Positions 52,745 through 62,065 of a stretch of DNA of 64,000 nt are shown here, one piece after another. This DNA comes from Sphingomonas sp. IC-11. GTDB lineage: Bacteria > Pseudomonadota > Alphaproteobacteria > Sphingomonadales > Sphingomonadaceae. A model generated the notes under the pieces. The model was not told the origin of the DNA and made no database searches. It saw nothing but the letters and a program-made list of their open reading frames with translations. The stretch spans positions 954,164 to 1,018,163 of the forward strand of contig NZ_JAJNDU010000001.1 in the NCBI RefSeq assembly GCF_021043365.1, in the 5' to 3' direction. Position 1 is the first letter of the stretch; every line of letters begins with the position of its first letter. The translations under genes and the position numbers were made by a program.

Positions 52745-52942
52745 ATGAACCGCGCGGTCGCCGCCGAGCTGCTGCATCTTGCCGCGGGCTTGCTGCTGAC
52801 GTTGGCCTTCTTCCGCGCGGCCATCTGGTCCTATCCGCAAGGCGCCGGCTCGTTGGAGCCGGTCTGCGTGCTGACGATGCTGGCTCTGCTGGCAATGAGC
52901 GTGCCGGAACTGGTGAAAGCCGCGCGCAAACCAAGGAACTGA
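52745..52942 (+). CDS. Small membrane protein between pdhC and lpd
   Basis: The 65-residue product has two hydrophobic helices (LLHLAAGLLLTLAFFRAAIW and VCVLTMLALLAMSV) joined by a short loop, with a basic C-terminus (KAARKPRN). It starts 2 bases after the pdhC stop and ends 4 bases before the lpd start, so it must be cotranscribed and probably translationally coupled. No family is recognised. It could tether or regulate the pyruvate dehydrogenase complex at the membrane, which is speculation based on position. Confidence 0.7.
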   Translation: MNRAVAAELLHLAAGLLLTLAFFRAAIWSYPQGAGSLEPVCVLTMLALLAMSVPELVKAARKPRN

Positions 52943-52945
52943 AAA

Positions 52946-54346
52946 GTGGCAGACACTTACGATCTCGTCGTCCTGGGCTCCGGACCGGGCGGCTATGTCG
53001 CGGCTATTCGGGCGGCGCAGCTCGGGCTGAAGACCGCCATTGTCGAGCGGGAGCTGCTTGGCGGCATCTGCCTGAATTGGGGCTGCATTCCGACCAAGGC
53101 GCTGTTGCGCTCGGCCGAAGTGTATCACCTGATGAGCCACGCCGGGGATTACGGCCTGACAGCGCAGGGGATCACGGCTGATCTCGACGCGGTGGTTAAG
53201 CGCTCGCGCGGGGTGGCGAAGCAACTCAATCAGGGCGTTACGCACCTGATGAAGAAGAACAAGATCGCCGTTCACATGGGTGAAGGGAAGCTGACCGGAA
53301 AAGGCAAGCTGACCGTCACCGACAAGGACGGGAAGGCGAGCGAGCTTTCCTACAAGAACGTCATTGTCGCCACCGGCGCGCGGGCGCGTGAGCTGCCGTT
53401 TGCCAAGTCCGACGGCGAAAGGGTGTGGACGTATCGCCATGCAATGACGCCCAAGGAAATGCCAAAAAAGCTGCTGGTGATCGGATCCGGCGCGATCGGT
53501 ATCGAGTTCGCCAGCTTCTACAACGACATGGGCGCGGACGTCACGGTCGTGGAGATGCTTGACCGGCTCGTGCCGGTGGAGGATGTCGACGTCTCCGCGC
53601 ATCTGGAAAAGGCGCTGAAGAAGCAGGGCATGACGATCATGACCTCGGCCAGCATCAGTGCGCTTGATGTGAAGTCCGGCGGCGTCACCGCCCGACTGAA
53701 GGACAAAGCGGGCAAGGAAACCACTGCTGAGTTCAGCCATGTGATCGTTGCGGTCGGTATCGTGCCCAATACGGAGAATGTCGGCCTCAAGGAGCTGGGC
53801 GTTGAGATGGACGAGCGCGGCTTCCTGAAGACCGACGCCATGTGCCGCACTAATGTGGAGGGCGTCTGGGCAATCGGGGACATCACTGCGCCGCCATGGC
53901 TGGCCCACAAGGCGAGCCACGAAGGCGTGATCGCAGCGGAGGCGATTGCCGGCGGCCACCCGCATGCCATGGATCCGCGCAACATCCCAGGCTGCACCTA
54001 TTGCCGGCCGCAGATCGCCAGCGTCGGCCTCACGGAGGCAAAGGCCAAGGAGGCCGGCTATGAGGTCAAGGTCGGCAACTTCCCGTTCATCGGCAACGGC
54101 AAGGCAATTGCGCTGGGCGAGCCGGAAGGGTTCGTGAAGACGGTGTTCGACGCGAAGACCGGCGAACTGCTGGGCGCACACATGATCGGGGCCGAGGTGA
54201 CCGAGATGATCCAGGGCTATACGATCGGCAAGACGCTGGAAACGACCGAAGCGGAGCTGATGGAGACGGTGTTCCCGCACCCGACGATCAGCGAGACGAT
54301 GCACGAGGCGGTGCTCGGCGCCTATGGAAAAGCGCTGCACATTTGA
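52946..54346 (+). CDS. lpdA: Dihydrolipoyl dehydrogenase (E3)
   Basis: The 466-residue flavoprotein re-oxidises dihydrolipoamide with NAD. FAD site LVVLGSGPGGYVAA is at 7-20, and the redox disulfide is Cys42/Cys47 in GGICLNWGCIPTKAL. NAD site is LLVIGSGAIGIEFASF, and the C-terminal HPTISETMHEAV supplies the interface His/Glu pair. The start is a GTG at 52946. It lies in an operon with pdhC and likely serves pyruvate dehydrogenase. Sphingomonads may carry another lpd for other 2-oxo acid complexes. Confidence 0.96.
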   Translation: MADTYDLVVLGSGPGGYVAAIRAAQLGLKTAIVERELLGGICLNWGCIPTKALLRSAEVYHLMSHAGDYGLTAQGITADLDAVVKRSRGVAKQLNQGVTHLMKKNKIAVHMGEGKLTGKGKLTVTDKDGKASELSYKNVIVATGARARELPFAKSDGERVWTYRHAMTPKEMPKKLLVIGSGAIGIEFASFYNDMGADVTVVEMLDRLVPVEDVDVSAHLEKALKKQGMTIMTSASISALDVKSGGVTARLKDKAGKETTAEFSHVIVAVGIVPNTENVGLKELGVEMDERGFLKTDAMCRTNVEGVWAIGDITAPPWLAHKASHEGVIAAEAIAGGHPHAMDPRNIPGCTYCRPQIASVGLTEAKAKEAGYEVKVGNFPFIGNGKAIALGEPEGFVKTVFDAKTGELLGAHMIGAEVTEMIQGYTIGKTLETTEAELMETVFPHPTISETMHEAVLGAYGKALHI

Positions 54347-54589
54347 GGGGTTCGTGCTGCGCAGCCGGTCCGACAATGATCGCCTGCCTTGTTGGCGCGG
54401 GCGCTCTACGCTGGTAGTACGCCGTCGCCGGCACCGGCGGGAGTGTGGCCTCTTGCGACGCAAGCCTGCCGCTTTCCCCCGCGCCCCATGGCTCCCATGC
54501 GCACTCGTCGCCGTACCCAGGCGCGAACATGCTTCGACAATCTCGGCGCCCTCGGGTTAGGAGCGGATGTCCGAACCAGGGGAGCGACC

Positions 54590-55510
54590 ATGACCGATCA
54601 CGCCACCGGCACTCACGTCTTCACGCCTGATCCCCGCAACGACAATGTCCTGATCGACGTCAACGGCGAACTGTTCCGGCGTCCCGAGGCGAAGGTGTCG
54701 GTATTCGATTCGGGCTTCATGCTGGGCGATGGCGTCTGGGAAGGGCTTCGGGTCTACAATGGCAAGATGGCGTTTCTCGACCGCCATCTCGACCGGCTCT
54801 GGCAGGGTGCGAAGGCGATCGCGATGGACATCGGTATCACGCGCCAGGCGCTGGTCGAGCGTCTGCGGCGGGTGCTCGATGCCAACGACATGCGGGGCGA
54901 CGGTGTTCATATCCGGTTGATGGTCACGCGCGGGGTGCGCTCGACGCCCTATCAGGATCCTCGCGTGGTAATCTCGCCTGCCACGATCGTCATCATTCCT
55001 GAGTGGAAGGCACCAGCCGCCGGCACCGCCACCCGCATGCTGAACCTGTTCACCGTCCACGTGCGCCGCGGCTATCCCGACGTTCAGGATCCGAAGCTCA
55101 ATTCGCATTCAAAGCTGAATTGCATCACCGCCTGCATCCAGGCGGCTCAGGCGGGGGTGGACGAGGCGCTGATGCTGGATCCGCATGGCTTTGTCGCAAC
55201 CTGCAACTCGACCCACTTCTTCATCGTGCGGAAGGGCGAGCTGTGGACCTCGACCGGGGATTATTGCCTTGACGGGATCACGCGCCGCATCGTCGTCGAG
55301 ACGGCGCGGGCGGCGGGCATTCCCACCTATGAACGCAACTTCTCCCTGACGGACGTTTATGGTGCGGACGAGGCATTCACCACCGGCACGTTCGCCGGGC
55401 TTGCAGCGGTCGGGGTGATCGACGGGCGAGTGATCGGTACCGAACGCGGGCCTGTGGTGGAGCGCTTGCAAGCGCTCTATCGCGAGGCGGTGGACCGGGA
55501 ACTGGCATGA
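54590..55510 (+). CDS. Class IV aminotransferase (D-amino acid/branched-chain type)
   Basis: The 306-residue PLP enzyme belongs to fold type IV. SVFDSGFMLGDGVWEGLRVYNG near 35-55 (cited as SGFMLGDGVWEGLRVYNG) is the family entry motif. The Schiff-base Lys is likely in NSHSKLNCITA, and GFVATCNSTHFFIV is the substrate loop. The third signature, for the cofactor phosphate, is EAFTTGTFAGLAAV. The start ATG at 54590 follows GGGGAGCGACC; the frame extends upstream without homology. Its stop overlaps the start of a sulfotransferase-like gene (ATGA), so the two proteins act in one process. Confidence 0.9.
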   Translation: MTDHATGTHVFTPDPRNDNVLIDVNGELFRRPEAKVSVFDSGFMLGDGVWEGLRVYNGKMAFLDRHLDRLWQGAKAIAMDIGITRQALVERLRRVLDANDMRGDGVHIRLMVTRGVRSTPYQDPRVVISPATIVIIPEWKAPAAGTATRMLNLFTVHVRRGYPDVQDPKLNSHSKLNCITACIQAAQAGVDEALMLDPHGFVATCNSTHFFIVRKGELWTSTGDYCLDGITRRIVVETARAAGIPTYERNFSLTDVYGADEAFTTGTFAGLAAVGVIDGRVIGTERGPVVERLQALYREAVDRELA

Positions 55511-56268
55511 CCTCCGCGGCCTTTTCCCGCGTCGGTGAGCCGCTGCGAATCGCCATGTGGTCTGGCCCACGCAACATTTCGACGGCGATGATGCGCAGCT
55601 TCTCCAGTCGCGCGGATTGCGCGGTCAGCGATGAGCCCTTCTACGGCTGTTTCCTGGCCGCGAGTGGGGCCGATCACCCGATGCGCGATGACGTGATCGC
55701 CAGCATGGACTGCAACTGGCAATCGGTCGCTCGCACCTTGGCCGGCGAGGCTCCGGCAGGAAAGCCGGTCTGGTACCAGAAGCACATGCCCCACCATATG
55801 GTCGGGCCAATAACGCCGGATGATCTTTCCGGTGTGGTCCACGCCTTTCTGATCCGCGATCCTGCCCGAATGGCAGCGTCCTACGCCGCGAAGCGGGAGG
55901 CGGTGACGCCCGAGGATCTTGGCGTCGGGGCGCAACGGGCCTTTTTCGATCGGGTCGCCGAGCGGCTCGGCCACGCGCCACCGGTGATCGACTCCGCGGA
56001 CGTGTTGCGCGATCCCGCGGGCACGCTCTCAGCCTTATGCCGGGCGCTCGACATCCCGTGGGACGAGGCCATGCTGTCATGGGCGCCTGGGCGCCACCCA
56101 GACGATGGTGTCTGGGCGGCTCACTGGTACGGCCGGGTCGAGGCATCCAGCGGGTTCGGTGCGCCGGAGCCGGAACCCGCCCCGCTGCCGCCCGGGCTCG
56201 CCGCCGTCGCTGACGCATGCCGGGCGGACTATGAAGCGATGGCAGCCCATCGCCTTCGCGCGGACTAA
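55507..56268 (+). CDS. Sulfotransferase-like P-loop protein
   Basis: The 253-residue protein begins with a P-loop-like RIAMWSGPRNISTAMMRSF at 14-32, the place where sulfotransferases bind the PAPS 5'-phosphosulfate. A second PAPS-like segment is FLIRDPARMAASY near 114-126. YQKHMPHHM lies between and may hold catalytic basic residues. It is translationally coupled to the class IV aminotransferase upstream. Related sequences are fused to such aminotransferases in plants, as far as I recall. The substrate is unknown, and true sulfotransfer has not been shown for this branch. Confidence 0.82.
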   Translation: MTSAAFSRVGEPLRIAMWSGPRNISTAMMRSFSSRADCAVSDEPFYGCFLAASGADHPMRDDVIASMDCNWQSVARTLAGEAPAGKPVWYQKHMPHHMVGPITPDDLSGVVHAFLIRDPARMAASYAAKREAVTPEDLGVGAQRAFFDRVAERLGHAPPVIDSADVLRDPAGTLSALCRALDIPWDEAMLSWAPGRHPDDGVWAAHWYGRVEASSGFGAPEPEPAPLPPGLAAVADACRADYEAMAAHRLRAD

Positions 56269-56287
56269 AGCGGCAATTCGTTACCGC

Positions 56288-57112
56288 CTATCGACTCAGA
56301 AACGTCAGCAGATCCTGAGTCAGCCGGTCGCTTTCGGTAGCGAACAGACCGTGCGGCGCCCCATCATATTCCACGAGCTGGCTCATCTTGATCCCGCGCG
56401 CCGCGGCTCGCCCGGTGGCATCGATGGGGACGGTTTTGTCGCCGGTGCCGTGGATTACCAGCGTCGGCACCCGGAAGGCGGCGAGATCGGGACGGAAATC
56501 GGTGAAGCTGAAGCTGCGCGCGCACTCCAGCGTGGATCGCAGCGACGCCTGCATTGCCAGCCGCCATGCCCAATCGAGCGTCGCCTCGCTCACCGGGCTG
56601 CTCACGTAACCGACCCCGAAGAAATCCTTGAAGAAGGTGCGGAAGAAATTGGCCCGATCGTGCCGAATGCCTTCCCCGATCTGCAACAGTTGCGCCTCGG
56701 TGGCGCCATGCGGATTGTCGTCGGTCTTCAGCATGTAGGGAACGACGGAGCCGACCAGCACCGCCGCATGCACACCGCGTCCATCGTGCCGGCTCATGTA
56801 CCGCGCGACTTCACCGCCGCCCATGGAGAAGCCGACCAGGGTGGCGTCCTGCTCCACGCCCGCCGCCTTCATGACTTCCGACAGGTCGTCGGTCAGCGAG
56901 TCATAGTCATAACCGTTCCACGGTTGGCTGGAGCGGCCGAAGCCACGACGGTCATAGGCGATCACGCGATAGCCGGCCTCGGCCAGCGCCATGGCCTGTG
57001 GGTCCCAGCTGTCGGCGGAAAGCGGCCAGCCGTGTATCAGGACGACCGGTCGACCCTCGCCCCAGTCCTTCACGTAGATATCGGCACCATCGCGCGTTTT
57101 GACGTAGGGCAT
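56288..57112 (-). CDS. Alpha/beta hydrolase (non-heme chloroperoxidase/esterase-like)
   Basis: The 274-residue hydrolase has the oxyanion loop LIHGWPLSADSW near 26, the nucleophile Ser in VGFSMGGGEVARY, an Asp in IHGTGDKTVPID and a His in GAPHGLFATE. DRRGFGRSSQPWNGYDYD is typical of cofactor-free haloperoxidase-type esterases (cited as RRGFGRSSQPW). The start ATG ending at 57112 has GGAG six bases upstream. It probably hydrolyses an ester. It converges with the sulfotransferase-like gene and lies on the same strand as the MFS exporter upstream of it. Confidence 0.93.
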   Translation of the reverse strand: MPYVKTRDGADIYVKDWGEGRPVVLIHGWPLSADSWDPQAMALAEAGYRVIAYDRRGFGRSSQPWNGYDYDSLTDDLSEVMKAAGVEQDATLVGFSMGGGEVARYMSRHDGRGVHAAVLVGSVVPYMLKTDDNPHGATEAQLLQIGEGIRHDRANFFRTFFKDFFGVGYVSSPVSEATLDWAWRLAMQASLRSTLECARSFSFTDFRPDLAAFRVPTLVIHGTGDKTVPIDATGRAAARGIKMSQLVEYDGAPHGLFATESDRLTQDLLTFLSR

Positions 57113-57182
57113 GATCAACTCCGGTGGCTAAGACCGGAAGAACGGTGACCGCCCGGCTGGCGTTCCGTCCCGCGCCGAAGGC

Positions 57183-58577
57183 CTAACGTGATTGCCGCAA
57201 CGCCGGCACGTCGTCCCGCACCTCCGTCACGGAGGGGTTGCGGATCGAGGGCCGCAGCCGGGCAATGCTGCACAGGCCCGCGATCAGCGCGAGCCCTGCG
57301 GCAACGACCGGCGGTACCGAGCCGGCGCCGATGCCAGCGGCCAGCAGCGCGGCCGCGAGCGTCGCACCTGTCGTTTGCCCGGTGAGCCGCACCGTCGAGA
57401 CGAGGCCGCCGGCTGCCGCCGCCCGTTCACGCGGGGCGGAGCCGACAATCAGCCTGGCGTTCGGGGGCAGGTACAGGCCGAAACCCGATCCACAGAGCGC
57501 CATCCGCCACGCCACGTCGAAATAGGTCGGGTCCGCCGGCATGGAGGCCAGCAGGGTCAGCGCCACCAGAGTCACCGCCATCCCGATCCCGCCCAGGATA
57601 CCGGCCGGAATACGGTCCGAAAGGAAGCCGGAGAGCGGCGCCACGATCATGTTGGTGAGCGGCCAGGGCGCGATGCACGCGCCGATCTGGGTGGCGGTAA
57701 AGCCCATCGCAGACAGACGGAATGGCGTTGACACCAGCAAGGTCATGGAGGCGGTGAAGGCGGTCAGACTGCCGACTGCCGACAACACGATGATCGGCCG
57801 CGCGAGCAGGTCGACCGGCAGGATCGGGGCAGGCGCGCCCATTTCGCGCCGCACGAAGAACCAGCCGAGCGTCGCCCCGGTGGCGATGATGGCTAGGCTG
57901 ACGACAGGGCTGTCGCCATGCACCAGGCTTTCCGCCCCGCCGATGATCAGGCCGAACATGCCTGCGCACATCATCGCCCCGATCAGGTCGAGGTGCGCCA
58001 GGCGCGGGCTGGGATTGGGCAGCGAACGGCCGAGCGCGATGCTGATCACCGCGAACGGAAGCGAGCTCGCGAACACCCACGGCCACGGGGCAACCGCCAG
58101 CACCAGACCGCCGATCGTGGGCGCGGCGGCGGCGGAGCTGGTGACAATGACCGAATTGATGCCAAGCCCGCGGCCAAGCTGCCTGGACGGATAGGTTTGC
58201 CGGATCAGCGCGGAGGAAACGCTGAGCACGCCCGCCGCTCCGATCGCCTGTACCGCACGGACGATCAGCAGGAACGGCAAACTCTTTGCAAAGAAACACA
58301 GCAGCGTCGCGACGGCGAAGATTACTTGCCCGGCCTGGTAGGTGCGTTTCAGCCCGATCCGCTCGCCCAGCCCGGCAAAGGGCAGAAGCAACATCACCAG
58401 CATCACCTGATAGACGGTGACGATCGACACCACTGAGCTTGGCGCCACCCCCAGATCGCGCGCGATCGTCGGCAGCGCTACGTTAGCGATGCCGCCATCA
58501 ATGATGACCAGCGCGGACCCGCATCCCAGCGAAGCCACGGCAAGCAGGCGACGGGGAAGGGGCAGGCCATCGGACAT
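57183..58577 (-). CDS. MFS transporter, drug/proton antiporter (DHA2-like)
   Basis: The 464-residue polytopic protein starts MSDGLPLPRRLLAVASLG. TM1 leads to IANVALPTIARDLGVAPSSVVSIVTVYQV, the DHA2 signature (cited as NVALPTIARDLGV), followed by motif A in GLGERIGLKRTY. Motif C-like GIGMAVTLVALTLLASMP appears in the second half. About fourteen helices are predicted. Relatives export dyes, drugs or fatty acids; the substrate here is unknown. The frame stays open for another 129 codons upstream without homology, so I begin at the ATG ending at 58577. Confidence 0.9.
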   Translation of the reverse strand: MSDGLPLPRRLLAVASLGCGSALVIIDGGIANVALPTIARDLGVAPSSVVSIVTVYQVMLVMLLLPFAGLGERIGLKRTYQAGQVIFAVATLLCFFAKSLPFLLIVRAVQAIGAAGVLSVSSALIRQTYPSRQLGRGLGINSVIVTSSAAAAPTIGGLVLAVAPWPWVFASSLPFAVISIALGRSLPNPSPRLAHLDLIGAMMCAGMFGLIIGGAESLVHGDSPVVSLAIIATGATLGWFFVRREMGAPAPILPVDLLARPIIVLSAVGSLTAFTASMTLLVSTPFRLSAMGFTATQIGACIAPWPLTNMIVAPLSGFLSDRIPAGILGGIGMAVTLVALTLLASMPADPTYFDVAWRMALCGSGFGLYLPPNARLIVGSAPRERAAAAGGLVSTVRLTGQTTGATLAAALLAAGIGAGSVPPVVAAGLALIAGLCSIARLRPSIRNPSVTEVRDDVPALRQSR

Positions 58578-58818
58578 GGGTGCTTGCCTTACGGAACCTG
58601 GCTCGTCGGGCAAGCTACTCTGCGGGGGCTGAAGCATCCGATATCCTGTTGTGCCGGAGGCATTTGCTCCCCCGAACCCCGCGCGGGGCCGCCCTTGCCC
58701 GAAGGCACATCGGACGGGAGGCAAACGTCGCAAACGGCAAGCCGATCCCGACTGGGCGATCATTGCGACAGGATAGCTGTCCGGGCATGGAGGGGCTGGT
58801 GACGAAGCGGAGTAGGGA

Positions 58819-60918
58819 ATGAGGCTTGGGGTGTTTGCCGTTGCGGCGGCGCTTGCGGCATCGGCCGGCATCGCCCAAATCGCAGGCGTGACTGACGATC
58901 CCCATATCTGGCTTGAGGATCGCGAGGGTGCCAAGCCCCTCGCGTGGGTAGAAACCGAAAACAAGCGGACGCTGGCCCGGCTGGAGGCCGATCCGCGTTA
59001 CCAGACCTTCTATCAGGAGGCGCTGGAGATCGCCTCCGCCGAAGATCGCATACCGATGCCGGAGATGATCGGCACGCGCATCTTCAACCTTTGGCGGGAT
59101 CAGGCGCATCCTCAGGGCATCTGGCGATCCACCGATGCAGCGGATTTCGCCTCGGCCAACCCGGCCTGGACCACGCTGATCGACCTTGATGCTTTGTCAA
59201 AGGCGGAGGGGCGCAAATGGGTGTGGAAGGGCGTCACTTGCCTGGAGCCTGATGAGCGCCGATGCCTCGTCGCCCTGAGCGAAGGCGGAGAGGACGCGAC
59301 GAGCCTGCGCGAATTCGATCTGGAAACGGGCAAGTTCGTCGACGGCGGTTTCGACCTTCCCGTCTCGAAGCAGAATGCCGACTGGATCGATGCAGACACG
59401 CTGATTGTGTCGCGCGATTGGGGCGAGGGTACGCTCACCAAGTCCGGCTATCCCTTCGTCGTGAAGATCCTGAAGCGCGGCGAGCCGCTGGCGTCCGCGC
59501 AGGAAATTTATCGCGGCACTTCCGATGACATCGGCGCTTGGCCATCGGTCGAGGTTGACGCTCAGGGTAATCGCGCGGTCGTGATCACGCGCGCGAAGAC
59601 CTTCTTCACCTCCGACATTCTGTTGTGGGATGGTGCCGCGGCAAAGAAAGTGCCGTTGCCCGATCGGGTGGACGTGAACGGTCTGGTTGATGGCCGATTG
59701 ATCGTGCGCATCAGCGAACCGTGGGGCAAGGTTCCGGAAGGGGCGCTGGCGTCGCTGCCGCTGAAGGACGCGCTGCGCGGGGCGGGCGATCTTACGACGA
59801 TCTTCGCACCCGGTCCGCGCCAGTCCGTGGATCGCGGTAACGTGCGCGTCACCGGCGGGACGGTGATCGCATCCGTTTACGATAACGTGCGCGGCCGAGC
59901 CATGGTGTTCACGCCGTCTGGCGAGGGCTGGACCAGCCGAACGCTGGCGCTGCCGGACAATCTTTCCGTGGATCTGGTGACAACCGAGCGCGCTGGCGAT
60001 CGCGGCTATCTCGCAGTGTCGGGCTTCACCACCCCCACACGGCTGATGGCGTTCGACGCTGCCGGGAACCAGCCGCCCGTTGCGGTGAAATCATCGCCCG
60101 CCCGGTTCGATGCCACCGGGCTGGTGGTGGAGCAGTTCGAGGCGAGCTCGTCTGACGGCACGAAGGTGCCCTATTTCGTTGTTCACCGTCAGGGCGCACC
60201 GAAGGACGGCAGCACGCCCACGCTGATGACGGCCTATGGCGGCTTCGAGGTGTCGAATACGCCTTATTACTCCGGAATCACCGGCAAGCTGTGGCTGGAG
60301 CGCGGCGGCGCCTTCGTGCTGGCCAACATTCGCGGCGGCGGCGAGTTCGGGCCGGAGTGGCACGAAGCGGGCCGAAAGACGAAGCGTCAGCTGATCTTTG
60401 ACGATTTCGCCAGCATCGCGCGGGATCTGTTCGCACGCGGCATCACCAGTGCGAAGAGGCTCGGCATCTATGGCGGTTCCAACGGCGGGTTGCTGATGGG
60501 CGTGCAGCTGACCCAGCATCCGGAGCTATGGGGCGCCGTGACGATCCAGGTCCCGCTGCTCGACATGTTGCGGTATGAAGGGATCGCGGCCGGGGCTTCC
60601 TGGGTCGACGAATATGGCTCCGTTTCCGTGCCGGAGGAGCGCGCGTTTCTGGCGAAGATGTCTCCCTATCATGCGCTGCGCAAGGACGGCCGCTATCCGG
60701 AGCCCTATATCTGGACGACGACCAAGGACGACCGGGTGGGGCCGCAGCACGCGCGTAAGTTCGCTGCCCGGATGAAGGAATATGGACTGCCGTATCTGTT
60801 CTATGAAGACATGGCGGGCGGCCACTCCGGCGATGCCGACATTGCGCAGGGCGCGCGATTGCAGGCGTTGCAGACCGTGTATTTCGCACAGAAGCTGATC
60901 GGCCCCGCCGGGAAGTGA
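58819..60918 (+). CDS. Prolyl oligopeptidase family serine peptidase (S9A)
   Basis: The 699-residue secreted peptidase has a signal peptide (MRLGVFAVAAALAASAGIAQ), a beta-propeller (about 60-420) and a C-terminal alpha/beta hydrolase domain. The triad is Ser554 (YGGSNGGLLMG), an Asp at 637 or 638 (TKDDRVGPQHARKF) and His669 (MAGGHSGDAD). DDPHIWLED near 26 is typical of the family's N-terminus. It should cut short Pro- or acidic-site peptides in the periplasm. The gene stands alone; the 241-base gap upstream holds its promoter. Confidence 0.95.
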   Translation: MRLGVFAVAAALAASAGIAQIAGVTDDPHIWLEDREGAKPLAWVETENKRTLARLEADPRYQTFYQEALEIASAEDRIPMPEMIGTRIFNLWRDQAHPQGIWRSTDAADFASANPAWTTLIDLDALSKAEGRKWVWKGVTCLEPDERRCLVALSEGGEDATSLREFDLETGKFVDGGFDLPVSKQNADWIDADTLIVSRDWGEGTLTKSGYPFVVKILKRGEPLASAQEIYRGTSDDIGAWPSVEVDAQGNRAVVITRAKTFFTSDILLWDGAAAKKVPLPDRVDVNGLVDGRLIVRISEPWGKVPEGALASLPLKDALRGAGDLTTIFAPGPRQSVDRGNVRVTGGTVIASVYDNVRGRAMVFTPSGEGWTSRTLALPDNLSVDLVTTERAGDRGYLAVSGFTTPTRLMAFDAAGNQPPVAVKSSPARFDATGLVVEQFEASSSDGTKVPYFVVHRQGAPKDGSTPTLMTAYGGFEVSNTPYYSGITGKLWLERGGAFVLANIRGGGEFGPEWHEAGRKTKRQLIFDDFASIARDLFARGITSAKRLGIYGGSNGGLLMGVQLTQHPELWGAVTIQVPLLDMLRYEGIAAGASWVDEYGSVSVPEERAFLAKMSPYHALRKDGRYPEPYIWTTTKDDRVGPQHARKFAARMKEYGLPYLFYEDMAGGHSGDADIAQGARLQALQTVYFAQKLIGPAGK

Positions 60919-60946
60919 GCCGCTCCGCCGACGTGCCCCGTGGCGA

Positions 60947-62065
60947 TCAGGCGGGGGCGTCGGCCGGCGTGGCGGTTCTCGGCTGGCCGCCCGTTTCGGG
61001 CGCCAGGAACCGCAGATTGGCCTCGCGTAGCTTCGCGCCTTCCTCGTCATAAAGGAATGGCAGGAAGGCATAGCGCTTGCCGCGGGTGACTGGCTGCGCC
61101 TCGTGCAGCAACGAGCAGGAGAAGATCACTGCGCCCCCCGTCGGTGCCCGGTAGGTTTGAGGGCCGAATTCCGGGAAGCAGAGATCACCACCGTCATATT
61201 CGCCGGCGTTCAGGTTGATCGTGCAGGCGAATTTCCGGTGTGCCGTGCCCTTGGTGGTATTGTCCCGATGCGCGCGGAAGTGACCGCCACCATTGTCGCC
61301 ATCGTAACAAGCGACCAGCCAGCGTTCGATCCGGGTGGCTTCCCAGCCGAGCGCGCGCTTAATCTGCGGAATAAGGAAACGGGCGAGGCGGGCGCGCAGC
61401 TGCTCGCGCAGCAGGTCATCCTCGATATGATAGTCGGAACGCCGCTTATGGCTGTGGTCGATGCGGCCGACGGTGAGGCCGTTTTCCTCCCGCATGAACC
61501 CCGAATCCTCGCCGCCATTGGCTTCGTACAGGGTGATGAGGCGCTGGCACAAAGCGGGCTCGAACACGCGGGGCACGATCAATACCGGAGCGGCGGGATA
61601 GACGTCCGGCACCGTGATCTGCGCCTTCAGGGCGGCGATCGCTTGCGTACCGGCGTCGAGTGGGAAGCGCCCGCAGACGCGCAGCGTGGTATCAAGCAGC
61701 AACCAATGCTGGCGGTATTCGGCGCTCCCCGCATCGTCGTTCAGCGCGCCGTAAAGCCTCGAGACCGCGCCGTCATAATCAAGGAACCAGCGGATGCCGG
61801 GCAGTTGTTGCTGTACCACCCCGTCTGCAGCGTCAGCCGGGTTCGTGGACACACCGAAAAAACACGCGTGCCGATCATCGAACAGCATGCGGGTCTCGGT
61901 CACCAGCCGCAGGGCGGGTGCCAGCGCCGGATGAGACGCGCTTCCCGCGAAGAGCATCAGGATCGGCCGGCCCGCTGCCGTGTCGAAAGCGTAGCGCGGG
62001 TTGCCCGAAAGCGCCGGCGCATGGAACCACGGCGCCTGATCGCCCGGAAGCAGCAGATTGGCCAT
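60947..62065 (-). CDS. Redoxin-like/2-oxoglutarate-Fe(II) oxygenase fusion protein
   Basis: The 372-residue protein joins two domains. Residues 1-150 resemble a peroxiredoxin (LLPGDQAPWFHAPALSG, then GRPILMLFAGSA) but lack the peroxidatic Cys: the usual PxxCT position reads GSASHP. Residues 165-350 form a prolyl-4-hydroxylase-like oxygenase with the iron ligands in HFRAHRDN and LLHEAQPV and the 2-oxoglutarate Arg in RGKRYAFLPF. The start is uncertain (ATGs ending at 62086, 62080, 62065). Likely a protein or small-molecule hydroxylase with a redoxin-fold partner-binding domain; the substrate is unknown. Confidence 0.85.
   Translation of the reverse strand: MANLLLPGDQAPWFHAPALSGNPRYAFDTAAGRPILMLFAGSASHPALAPALRLVTETRMLFDDRHACFFGVSTNPADAADGVVQQQLPGIRWFLDYDGAVSRLYGALNDDAGSAEYRQHWLLLDTTLRVCGRFPLDAGTQAIAALKAQITVPDVYPAAPVLIVPRVFEPALCQRLITLYEANGGEDSGFMREENGLTVGRIDHSHKRRSDYHIEDDLLREQLRARLARFLIPQIKRALGWEATRIERWLVACYDGDNGGGHFRAHRDNTTKGTAHRKFACTINLNAGEYDGGDLCFPEFGPQTYRAPTGGAVIFSCSLLHEAQPVTRGKRYAFLPFLYDEEGAKLREANLRFLAPETGGQPRTATPADAPA

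Noticed and set aside
51295..52824. Extension of the universal stress protein frame to 660 codons
   Set aside because: The added part is antisense to pdhC and only the last 150 residues match the Usp family.
52703..54463. A 586-codon minus-strand frame opposite lpd
   Set aside because: It mirrors codons of a clear E3 gene, with no recognisable domain and a His/Arg-rich composition typical of shadow frames.
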